Notes under the pieces: generated by a model | The model's database searches: none | The model's input: only the letters and a program-made list of their open reading frames with translations | Told to the model about the DNA's origin: nothing | DNA from: an uncultured Bacteroidales bacterium | GTDB taxonomy: Bacteria; Bacteroidota; Bacteroidia; Bacteroidales; CAIXZF01 | Reading direction: 5' to 3' | Assembly (NCBI GenBank): GCA_903923925.1 | Contig: CAIXZF010000115.1 | Location: 1-64,000, forward strand | DNA: 64,000 bases | Shown here: piece after piece, positions 1 through 9,700 of the stretch | Layout of the letters: every line of letters starts with the position of its first letter | How positions within the stretch are numbered: the stretch's first letter is position 1 | Position numbers and translations under genes: made by a program

Positions 1-132
1 GCATGCTCGTTTCATAATTTGTAAGATTAATGATTAATGCGCTAAGATAAAGATTGTGCCTCGAGCACGCAAAGCGCCTGAGATCCGGACTGGATTTTTA
101 TGCGTCTGTGTGAAAACCACAGGTTTGTAATG

Positions 133-140
133 TATATTTG
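133..140 (+). promoter_or_regulatory. Possible -7 element for the first TlpA-like gene
   Basis: TATATTTG fits the Bacteroidota -7 consensus TAnnTTTG and lies 34 bases before the start codon at 175. No convincing -33 TTTG sits at the usual 17-23 base distance, so this is a weak call. The rest of positions 1-174 shows no gene. Confidence 0.35.
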
Positions 141-174
141 ATTAATTAATTTACCCGATAAGTCATTATTTTGC

Positions 175-1389
175 ATGAATAAAATTCTTTTAATCACTCT
201 ATGTGTTTCATATTCTATGTGTTCCTTCGGGCAAGAGGCCAGAGAAATTATGAGGGAAACGCTTGATAAATGTCAGAACATCCATTATGGGTTCTGTGAA
301 ACAACAAAGTACTTTAAATCAATTGCTGCTAATGATACTTCTGTCAGCAAAGGGAAATATTTCTTTAAAAAGATACAAGGAGATACCCTATTCCCAATGG
401 TATTTCATACCTATGGGATGAAGAATTCGAAGTGCATCTTTGAGTCTATCTACACAGGTCAGGAGGTTGTTAATCTCAGACTGGAGGATAGTCTTGCAAC
501 AGTAACTGCGATATCAAAGTGGAGTTCAACTATTCGAGCTAAAAATTATTTAAGGTATATGTACTCCCCTTTCTGGCACGAGAAATGTAAACCCATTCTT
601 CATGACTCAGATATTGTAGCTAATAAGTATTCGATAGAATTACTGGGAAAGGTCACTTTAAATAAGCATTTATGCTATCATCTTCTTTGTGTGAGTTATC
701 CAAAATTTGACAGTTCTGAGAAATTGAACTTGGAGAGGATAGAACTTCAATTGTGGGTAAATATCTCGGATTATATACCGGTTCAATATAGCTATCATAT
801 GGTTGTGTTGTCAAAGAATGACACCATGGTTCAATATGAAAAATGGACACTCGATAACTATGATCTTACAAACACGGTGGATGAAAAATTATTTACATTG
901 CAATCAATTCCATCTTATTGTAATATCAAAGATTACGCAGGTCCACAGAAAGAGGTCGAATTGTTGCCAGTTGATACCATCGCCCCAGCATGGGAATTGA
1001 CCTCATTGAGTAATGAAAAGGTAAGTTTGGAATCCTTGAAAGGAAAACTTATCCTAATCGATTTCTTCTACAAATCCTGTTATCCCTGCAGGCTTGCTTT
1101 GCCTGTTTTGCAATCGTTACATGAGAAATATAAGGACAAAGGCTTGGCGATAATAGGTGTTGATCCATATGATAAACGGGAAAGCAATATTGCGGAATTC
1201 CTTGCGAAACGAGGTGTAACATATCCAGTCCTTCTGCAAGGAAAACAAACTGCAAATGATTATCATGTTACCGCTTATCCAACGATTTATCTGATTGACA
1301 AAAAGGGAATCATCATCAATGCACATTCAGGCTATGGTGAAGGAACTGAAAAAGAACTTACAAAGCTGATTGATAATAACCTGGATTAA
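175..1389 (+). CDS. Exported TlpA-like thioredoxin-fold protein
   Basis: The 404-residue protein begins with a signal peptide (hydrophobic residues about 4-18, cleavage near SFGQ). About 240 residues follow with no motif I recognise. A TlpA/ResA-type thioredoxin domain occupies roughly 265-395. Its redox pair is C302-Y-P-C305 and the cis-proline is P369 in AYPT, both as expected for an active thiol-disulfide protein. In the family such proteins act in the periplasm or at the cell surface, reducing or isomerising disulfides in client proteins. The N-terminal part resembles the extra domains that Bacteroidota TlpA proteins often carry, but its role cannot be read from the sequence. No partner gene is adjacent; the next 650 bases are non-coding. 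Confidence 0.85.
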   Translation: MNKILLITLCVSYSMCSFGQEAREIMRETLDKCQNIHYGFCETTKYFKSIAANDTSVSKGKYFFKKIQGDTLFPMVFHTYGMKNSKCIFESIYTGQEVVNLRLEDSLATVTAISKWSSTIRAKNYLRYMYSPFWHEKCKPILHDSDIVANKYSIELLGKVTLNKHLCYHLLCVSYPKFDSSEKLNLERIELQLWVNISDYIPVQYSYHMVVLSKNDTMVQYEKWTLDNYDLTNTVDEKLFTLQSIPSYCNIKDYAGPQKEVELLPVDTIAPAWELTSLSNEKVSLESLKGKLILIDFFYKSCYPCRLALPVLQSLHEKYKDKGLAIIGVDPYDKRESNIAEFLAKRGVTYPVLLQGKQTANDYHVTAYPTIYLIDKKGIIINAHSGYGEGTEKELTKLIDNNLD

Positions 1390-1486
1390 TCAGGATACTA
1401 AATGTATGACAATTCTGTATGGACATGCCACAGCCAGTCCCACCTCCGGTTTTCTGTATGGGGCTGTCTCAAAAGTTGATTCAGCC

Positions 1487-1748
1487 TCTTTTTATTTATA
1501 ATTGTTCGGTTTCATTATCTTTCAACAATTATTTGGGCTTTTTGCTCAAGGCCGCATGGCCCCGTAACCGCGTTAGCGACATTGGCTGGCGCTGCATAAT
1601 ATCCGGGCTCTGCTTAATACCCCACAGCGTCAGGCACAGTCGCGTTGCGGTTACGGGGCCATGCGGCCTGAGCATTTTGGTGCTTCAAACTTTGACAACT
1701 GTTTGTTTGATCGCCCCAAATAAAAATATCAGATTATAAAAAAGAGGA
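1487..1748. repeat. Long imperfect palindrome, MITE/REP-like element
   Basis: The core arms are 1544-1580 and 1639-1673. They include a perfect 22-base match (1550-1571 against 1647-1668) that begins GGCCGCATGGCCCC. The arms continue outward imperfectly, and the outer edges pair again (CCTCTTTTTATTTATAAT from 1487 against ATTATAAAAAAGAGG near 1734-1747). The core is far more GC-rich than its surroundings. Its symmetry and lack of a reading frame fit a non-autonomous mobile or REP-like element, or the remains of an insertion sequence. Copy number elsewhere is unknown. Confidence 0.6.
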
Positions 1749-1772
1749 TGTTCCTGGTCGGACAACAAAATG

Positions 1773-1813
1773 AAAGCTCAATAAATTGGTAATCAATTTG
1801 TTGGGCTTTTTTT
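1773..1813 (+). terminator. Strong intrinsic terminator
   Basis: A 16-base stem (1773-1788 with 1794-1809, two G-U pairs as RNA) closes a five-base loop and runs into seven T residues at 1807-1813. It could end transcription from the TlpA-like gene or belong to the neighbouring element. It lies about 380 bases past the stop codon, so the second option is at least as likely. Confidence 0.75.
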
Positions 1814-1875
1814 ATAAATGTTGAAACATTTGAGATTTTTTGATTAGTAGAATTATTAAAATAATATCACACCCT

Positions 1876-1892
1876 AGGAGATTAATGAAATT
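1876..1892 (+). repeat. Dispersed intergenic repeat, copy 1
   Basis: AGGAGATTAATGAAATT is identical to 28592-28608 and matches the minus strand of 44597-44613 at 16 of 17 bases. The left palindromic arm (AATCTCC) seen in the other copies is not intact here. Confidence 0.5.
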
Positions 1893-2043
1893 AACTAGTT
1901 GAATAAACATATTTGGCGCAACCCATCTTATAAATTTTAGTTCATTTTACACAAAGTCAATACTTTGTATCACTTTTATACTAACGCTCAAAAAACAGCT
2001 CGACAGGTGGGTAAAAAAACTTCTTTTAAGCGAGTTTCACATG

Positions 2044-2694
2044 TCACTTAATCCTCATAATGTGGTAATCTTTGAAACTATAGGTTTTCAATTTATGCCG
2101 TTCATTTAGAATGGCTGAGTAAATTACTATTCCACTGACCAATCCCCCCAAAATACCAAAAGTTTCCCAATCAAAACTGCCATATTTATAGTTCCAAATC
2201 GGAGTAGTTACAAATCCTATGAAAAGAAATAATGTTTCAAACCCGAAACCAGGTGTAGTCTCAGATTTGCTATACTGGATATGGTCGATATTTTTAAAAT
2301 AGATTTTCTCAAAATCAAGAGAACGCTTGAGTATAGCAGTATGACCATGATATACATCAGAAATACAAACCCACCCCGCTTTATATTTGGCTTCCCATTT
2401 AATATTAATGTTTGGAATGGTCTCATATTCCACTTTTGTCGGAAATCTATCATTAATTCTGATTTGAATAAAATCCGGACCTATATCTGTTATCGTTCCC
2501 TTAAACTTAGTAGAAGAATTAAACACGATGATGGGATGATTTTTCTTAATAATTACCCTGCTGCCCCCACTTTTAGACTTTACTTTTATCTTCGAAAACT
2601 GTCCATAAGAGACAGAAACAAATGAACACAGAATTGCCATTATGAAAAAGCTGATTATTCTCTTAATCCACTTATGTTGTATACTGTAAATCAT
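2044..2694 (-). CDS. Unrecognised exported or membrane protein
   Basis: I do not recognise this 216-residue protein. It starts with a basic then hydrophobic signal peptide or anchor (about residues 8-30, ending near SYGQ). A lysine-rich region of mixed strands follows, containing VIIKKNHPIIVF and TITDIGPDFIQI, which suggests a small beta-rich domain. Two hydrophobic segments (about 150-165 and 178-196) then precede a short basic tail. The predicted layout is an envelope protein with its central domain outside the cytoplasm. It is monocistronic, flanked by the non-coding gap on one side and a degenerate coding remnant on the other. Confidence 0.7.
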   Translation of the reverse strand: MIYSIQHKWIKRIISFFIMAILCSFVSVSYGQFSKIKVKSKSGGSRVIIKKNHPIIVFNSSTKFKGTITDIGPDFIQIRINDRFPTKVEYETIPNINIKWEAKYKAGWVCISDVYHGHTAILKRSLDFEKIYFKNIDHIQYSKSETTPGFGFETLFLFIGFVTTPIWNYKYGSFDWETFGILGGLVSGIVIYSAILNERHKLKTYSFKDYHIMRIK

Positions 2695-3039
2695 AGTTTC
2701 CTTCTTTTACGATACTTCTGTCGCATCCTTCTTATAAAATTGACATTACAAAAAATAAAATTGTATTGAGTTCATTGTCAATGATATATAGCTTTATTGA
2801 ACAAGGATAAACAAAAGTAATGAATTAACGGAAGCGATTCAGGAAAGTTGCCAAGGAAGAGCAGCTGTTCAGCTTATTTTTTGATGGTGGCAATAGTTCA
2901 ATCTCTTTCCTTTTATCCTCTATAAGATTATCAAGGTGTTCAAAATTCGGCCTTTCCTGTCTTTGATTTGACAAGGCCAGAGATAAAATTGAGTTTGCCG
3001 ATTTCTGCTACCTTTGCAATACAAACTCACAATCCAATA
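2695..3039. other. Gap with possible degenerate reading frame
   Basis: No intact gene is supported. On the minus strand an open frame without an ATG runs from about 2989 down to a TAA at 2825-2827 and encodes a protein-like sequence containing NFEHLDNLIEDKRKEIELL. It overlaps the promoter of the PqqD-like gene on the other strand. It may be the end of a decayed gene. Confidence 0.4.
2989..3016 (+). promoter_or_regulatory. Promoter of the PqqD-like gene
   Basis: TTG at 2989-2991, 17 bases, then TACCTTTG at 3009-3016. This fits the Bacteroidota promoter form. Transcription would start near 3023, so the in-frame ATG at 2968 cannot be used and the start is the ATG at 3040. Confidence 0.65.
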
Positions 3040-3417
3040 ATGAAATCCCGTCAAAACAAAAAAGAATCTCCTTCAGAAACCCTGAATTACCTCGATCAAA
3101 TTCCCCTTCGCATACTTACCCATCAAATTGAAGCTAACGGCCTGGTTACACTTCTTGTTCCCCGCTTCGAATCCCGGTTCTGGCGCAAATTCATGAACCT
3201 CCCCGAAAAGAAAAGCTATATCTATCTTCACCTCGATGAATCCGGCTCTGAAACCTGGCTTCTCATCGACGGAATTAAATCAGTCCATCATATTTGCACA
3301 GAACTCACACTAAAACTAGCCGAGAAAATTCATCCCACCGAAGAAAGAGTAACAAAATTTCTCACACAACTCTATAAAAACAAATACATCTCTTTTATTG
3401 GCTTGGCTAAAGTATAG
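3040..3417 (+). CDS. PqqD-like peptide-chaperone protein
   Basis: This 125-residue protein matches the PqqD family in its core: hydrophobic strands around VTLLVPRFES and IYLHLDESGSETWLLIDG, followed by helices ending ERVTKFLTQLYKNKYISFIG. PqqD domains bind the precursor peptide in RiPP pathways, but many Bacteroidota members stand alone and have no known partner. No radical SAM enzyme or precursor peptide is visible nearby. The first 15 or so residues are basic and polar (KSRQNKK). The start was chosen from the promoter just upstream; an earlier ATG would lie before the transcription start. Confidence 0.75.
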   Translation: MKSRQNKKESPSETLNYLDQIPLRILTHQIEANGLVTLLVPRFESRFWRKFMNLPEKKSYIYLHLDESGSETWLLIDGIKSVHHICTELTLKLAEKIHPTEERVTKFLTQLYKNKYISFIGLAKV

Positions 3418-3747
3418 CGCTCACTCTCCCTCTCACCTTATCAGCCAGGCTTTTGCTGATTACAATCAAAATCCAGTGCCGTCAGTCACAAAATATAGGT
3501 AGAAACAAGTCTACAAATCTATCAATTTACCAGTGAATCAATTGACTGGTAGCGATGTTTTTTGCCACAAAGTGGCGGCATGTATGTATCTGTTACGGTA
3601 ATAAGATATGTTATAGCCCATCACTTCTTAACGTTCCTTGCGTTAAAAAAAACCTTCCATCCTAAAGAAAATAAAGCAATAACTATTATAAACAAACGAG
3701 GGCGTCTCACTTAAGAGACGCCCTCGTTCAATTCAGCAGAACTCTGC
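3418..3747. other. Gap downstream of two convergent genes
   Basis: These 330 bases hold the terminator of the giant gene and two small hairpins (ACCAGT/ACTGGT near 3532-3552 and GCCAC/GTGGC near 3567-3580). No coding sequence is supported. Confidence 0.6.
3695..3728 (-). terminator. Terminator of the giant surface-protein gene
   Basis: A perfect 14-base stem (3695-3708 with 3715-3728) closes a six-base loop, 20 bases past the stop codon of the minus-strand gene. The tract after it on the minus strand is T-rich but interrupted (TTTGTTTATAATAG), so termination may be partial. Confidence 0.75.
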
Positions 3748-6700
3748 TTACTTGGTAAGAACCATCATCGTTGATTTAACATAGTCCTTAGTTGCACCCT
3801 TTACTTCCATCTTGTAAGTATAGACGCCAGGAACTAATGAAGAACCATCGAATTTAACCTTGTAAGTATTAGCATTCTGGTCAACATTGTTAACAAGAAC
3901 AGCTACCTGATCTCCAAGGATATTATAGACAGTCAAAGTAACTTTTCCATCTTCAGGAAGGTTGTAAACGATTTCTGTTACGCCCTTGAATGGATTTGGA
4001 TAATTGCTGATACTGTATTCATTAGCAGCAACAACCAATTTAGGATAAGTTAAATTAACATTCTGAATTGCAGCAGCACTCTTGTCAGAAATTTCGCTAA
4101 CACCATCAAGTGTAAGAGCTAATTCACCGGCAGCAACACCACTGATATTCTTTGTCTTTAGGTTCAGCGTAAGGAGAGCATCCATATTGCTGAGAGTAAT
4201 TTCCTTCATACTGTACCATGAAATTCTCAATTCGCCATTGTTAGCAGTGTAGAGAACATCACTTGAGTTGCCGTTATTAACAACAACACCTTCTACGTCA
4301 ACCAGATTTTCAGGATAGAATACTACCATTGAGATAGCGCCTACCTTTAGTGAACCGGTAACATTTACAGGCAGTAAGAAAGATTCGTATGATTTGATTT
4401 CTTTTACACCAAGGGTGTTAAGAGATACTGTAGCAGGAGTTTTTACGTAAGGTGGAGTGTATGAACCATTAACATCACCAAAACATAAAGCACTGAAATT
4501 ATTGATCACATTACTTGAGCCTAAAACAACTGTATTAGCCTGGAATAACCAATCACCTGCTGGGAAGCTGGAAATCTGGTTTACAAACCTCTTAGCTGCC
4601 ATGAGAGCATCAATTGAGTTAACTGCTGCATCTGCATTAACATTTGCTGCAAGTGCTCTGAATGGTGCCAAAGTGCTGATTCCAGCAAAATGTTTCAGAA
4701 TCAGAAGCGCGTCAGCTGAGTTAACACCACCCCAAGGTTTGCTACTTGCTGCGCGAACAGTGTATGAACCAGGAGTTAAGCTGCCGAAGTTATAGTGACC
4801 ACTATTATCAGTTGTAGTTGTTGCAACAAGTGCAGAACCCTGCATCAGGTTAACACTTACATTATTCATTACAGAACCTGCTGTATTGTCATAAGCAACT
4901 GTACCACTGATACCATATTGTGCACAAACTGCAGCATGGATTGTCTGGGTAGCAAAACCTGAACAACCATTCTGATCTGTATAAGAGTAAGTGATTTGAT
5001 AATCACCAGCTACTGTAGCATTGAATTGTCCACCTGTTACAAACTGACCACTATAAACACCACCTGCAGGATAACCACCGGTTAATGTTAATGAACCTGC
5101 GCCTAAGCAGAATGTGTTTGCAAACTGAGCTAAGCTAACAACTGGAGCACCGTAAACAGTGATCGACCTTGAAGCCTGACCTGAACAACCATTAGCATCC
5201 TGATACATATAAACTACTGAATAAGTTCCAGCACCATAAGTGGTAGGATTGAATGTTGTAGCTAAAGTACCATTAACATAGTATGAACCACCAGCTGGTA
5301 AACCGCCACCGAGTACTATCGGACTTGAACCGAAACATACACCGCTGAAAGAAGCTAGAGTAACATATGGAAGAGCATCTACTGTGATGTTCTGAGTTGC
5401 AGAATTTGCACAACCATAACCATTAGTGTATTCGTAGGTAATTGTGAAAGTACCAACTCCAACACCTGCTGGATCAAATTGATTAATCTGGATACCGTTT
5501 ACAAAGTATACTCCACCTGCTGGTGAACCTCCGCTAAGTGCGAATGCTGCTGAACCTTCACAAACACTTGTGAATGGGCTTAAGCTAACCTGTGGTAAAG
5601 GAGTAACAGTGATAACTGCTGAACCATTCATAACGTATTCGCAAGTTGTCAGACTTACAGACTCAACTGTATAGGTTCCGGCAACACTGTAAGTACCAAA
5701 TGATATAGCTGAACCAGTTCCAACTTCAACAACACCTGTTGCATTTCCGTCAAGCATAAGCTGATAATAAACACCAGCCTGTGAACCATCAAGTCCAACT
5801 GCAACACCATTACCAAACTGGCAGGTTACACCACCACCGGTAACATTGTATACTGCAGGTGCAGGATTTACAGAAATGATTACGTTTTCGTAACCAGGAT
5901 TGAAACAGAATGCATCATGTAGTTCACCAAATGTATAAGTAGTAGTTACACTAGGAGATACAGTGAGATCATATGTATTTGTTAACAGATTATTAACCTG
6001 TAACAAACTTGAACCATTGTAAATTGTGAATGAGAACGGTGGTACACCTGTGATATCAAGGCTGATAGTTGACTGCTGTCCAACACAAACTGTGGTAGGA
6101 GTTGCAGTGACAGTCATTTCTGGCCATCCCTTTGTGATAACATTTACAGTTCCTGTCATAATGTTGCTACATCCGCTGATTGGATTAGTTGCAACAACCC
6201 AGTAGAATCCAGAATCAGCAACTGACCAAACAATTGGCAGACCATTTCCGGCTACAGCACCTTGAACAGAAATAGGTAGAGTTGTACCAGCATAGAATTT
6301 ATATAACTGGTAGTTAATTCCCTGGCTAGAGCAATTCAGGATAAGATCCACGAAACAACCTGTACAACAGATTGGATTTGGAGCATTGAATGTGCAAGCA
6401 TCAGGAATACCATATACAGTTACATACTGTGAATAAGAATTAGCACATAAACCATTGCTGTAAGTATAAGTAACCATATAAGGTCCACCAACACCAGCAG
6501 CAGCAGGATTAAATGTATTACCAACTACTCCAGGACCACTGAAAACACCACCGGCCATATTTGCAGTTAGAGTAACTATAGGCTCATTCACACAATAAGT
6601 TGCTGAAAGACCTGAGAAGAATACATTTGGTATTGCACCAACACTTGTTGTATGACTTACACTGCTTGAGCAACCATTACCATCAGTAAATGAATACGTA

Positions 6701-9700
6701 ATAGTATATGGTCCGCCAATACCAGATAATTGTGGATTGAAGTATGCAGTTCCATTGTTATTGTCAATAACTCCCTGACCACTGAATGAACCAAGTGGTG
6801 CATGGTTACCAACAAGTAATGACATCTGAGCATCAATACAATATTCAGGATTCAAGCCTGTAAAGCTAACTGCAGGTAATGGGTTAACAACGATACTGCT
6901 ATAAGCAAATCCTTGGCAACCTGTACCATTTGTATACTGATAGGCAATAGCATGTGAACCTAAACCAGCTGTAGCAGGGTTGAAGCTTGTTGCTGCAACT
7001 CCATCAACTTTGTAAGAACCACCAGCTGGTAAACCACCTGTAAGAACAAACGGAGCAGCATTTACACAAACTGCAGCATATTGAGGAATAGAAACTCCTG
7101 GAATCTGAGTTACGCTAACGATAGCTGAACCATTGGTTACATTATTGTAACAACCGTAGAAATCACTAACCCAAGCTAAAGTATAAACACTTGTAACAAC
7201 TGGTTTTACGTAGAAGCTATAAGGATTTGTAGTAATACCTGAATGTGTAACAGTTGATGATCCATTGCTTAAACCAAAGCTGTATGGAGCTGTACCAATA
7301 CTAAAGTTAACTGTCAATAAAGCACTGTCGCCAGCACAAATTGTTGAGTTACCACTTAGCATTGCCTGAGCTGTAGGATAGATGACAACAGTAGCACTAC
7401 CGTTCATCCATGTCCAGCAACCAGTTTGCATGTTGGTAGCTTTGATAGTATAAGTACCACCAGTAGTTGAGTAATCATAGCAGAATGGCTGTCCGTTACC
7501 ATATTTAATAATTCCGGAAGCTACATTGTTGATATAGATCTCATAGGAGATACCTGTTTGTGAACCACTAAGGCAAACAAATACGTGAGTACAACCTAAG
7601 CAGCAAGCACCACCACCAGTAACGTTAAATACCGTTGGAAGAGGAGTAATTACTACAATAGATGTTCCGTTCATAACTCTGTTACAACCTGTACCATTAT
7701 CATGAGCTACAACTGTATAAGTACCAGCTACTGTCTGATATCCAAAACTTAATGGACTGCCAGTTCCGGCTAATACCTGTGATGTTGCTGTAGAACCAAT
7801 GTACAGAGTGTAAATAGTACCTACCTGTGATCCGCTCAGACCAACAATCACTCCCTGACCACCAGCGCAGTATGAACCACCACCGGTTACAACAAATGAA
7901 CTTGGTGAGTTTACAGTAATTGTTGCACTTCCACTACCTGAATTCTGGCAATGAGCGTCAACAACTGTAGAAATTGTGTAGGTTCTTGTATTACCAGGAG
8001 TTACGATAGTATCCCAGTTTGAAGTAAGAATATGATGTGAAAAACTGTTGAAACCATCGTTTACAACAATGTTCCAAGGAGCAGTACCAGTTAAGGTAAC
8101 ATGTAATGTTGCACTTAAACCATAACATACAGTTGCACTACCGCTAATTGTAGCAGTTGGTAAAGGATCAACAACTACTGTTGCAGTTCCTGTCATATTC
8201 CTTGTACATGTAGTTTGAGGATTGAAAGCAATTACTGTATAATCGCCAGCAGCTGTAACACCACAGAAACTTAATACTGAGCCTGTACCAGCTAGAGTTG
8301 TTCCAGTGTAGATATTGTTAAGTAATAATTTATACTCAACACCTGTCTGTGATCCACTTACGTATACACAAACACCAGAACCTCCAACGCAGTAACGACC
8401 ACCGCCACTAACATTGTAACCATTCATACCTGGATCTGGAATAACAACAGCATCGCCGTTCATAGTACTGGTACAACCTGTAGTTGCATTTACTGCTACA
8501 ACAGTATAGATACCAGTTGTCTGAGGACCAAAACTAATTGCTGAACCAGTACCGGCTACAGTTGCAATAGGACTTGGAGTACCTTGTCTGAATAACTGAT
8601 AGTTAACACCAGCCTGTGAACCGTTCATACCAACATAAACTCCAATACCACTGCAGAAATAACCACCACCGTTCACCTGGAACTTAGTTGGATTTGGATT
8701 AACAGTTACAGTACCAGCATTACCTGTGTTGTAACAAACTGCATCAGTAACAAGAGAAATAGTGTATGTTGTAGTTACACTTGGAGTAACACTATAATTG
8801 TAATCAAATGTTGTAACACCAGTTACACCACTGTTTACGTTAAGAACTGAGTTCGTTGTGCCGTTGTTAATATGAACTGCCCAATATGAATCTCCTGTTA
8901 AGTGGATATTCAAATTAGCGGTCTGACCAGCACAAATTGTACCATTATCGATAGTAGCTGTAGGAGGAGCCTGTTCAACAACAGTAGCAGTGCCACCCAT
9001 CATTGAAGCGCAACCAGTTACAACGTTTGTAGCTATAACAGTATATAAACCTGAAAGCTGAACACCACCAAAAGAAATAGCGTTGCCTGTACCTGCTACG
9101 ATAACCCCTGTTGGATTTCCGTCTCTTAACAGTTCATAGCTAATACCAGTTGATGAACAAGCTAAACCAATAGCTGGAGGAATACAACCGAAGCAGTAAA
9201 CACCACCACCAGTAATATAACATACTTCTGGTAAAGGATTAACAACTACAGTAGTAGTAGTACCACTTGAACACTGATGCTCATCAACTACATTAACTGA
9301 GTATACACCTGCATTAACAGCAGTTGCATTAGCAATACTTGCTGTAGCGCCAGTTGCTGTGAAAGCGTTTGGACCACTCCAGTTGTAGTTAATAATACCA
9401 AAACCAGTTGCAGAAGCAGTTAGGTTAATTGTTTCATGTACACAAACAGGTGTGTTACTAGCTGAAGTAACAACTGGAAGACTCCAAACTGCTAAAGTAG
9501 CAGTTGCAGAAGCTACACAACCATTAGCATCAGTAACAGTAACTGAATATACACCAGCATCAACAAGAGCTGCAGAAGCTAATACAGGATTTGCAATTGC
9601 AGAAGTAAATCCGTTAGGACCTGTCCATGAATAATTGAATGGGCCAGTACCAGCAGCATAAGCATGTAGTGTTAGAGTACTACCAATACAAGCTGATGAA

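Larger units (their letters stand above)
1390..2043. other. Non-coding gap with palindrome, terminator and repeat
   Basis: These 654 bases hold no supported gene. They contain, in order, a stretch reading GGGGCTGTCTCAAAAG (from about 1458) that resembles insertion-sequence ends, a long GC-rich palindrome, a strong terminator hairpin and one copy of a short dispersed repeat. The open frame that crosses the palindrome on the plus strand has no recognisable protein features. Confidence 0.7.

Noticed and set aside
1419-1739. Plus-strand open frame of 106 codons across the palindrome
   Set aside because: It is produced by the GC-rich inverted repeat, has no recognisable domain and no promoter.
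3040-3417. RiPP biosynthesis locus around the PqqD-like gene
   Set aside because: No radical SAM protein, precursor peptide, protease or transporter gene is found within several kb.
4457-4795. Plus-strand open frame inside the giant gene
   Set aside because: It is antisense to the dockerin-like and following segments. Its residues mirror the repeat composition of the real gene.
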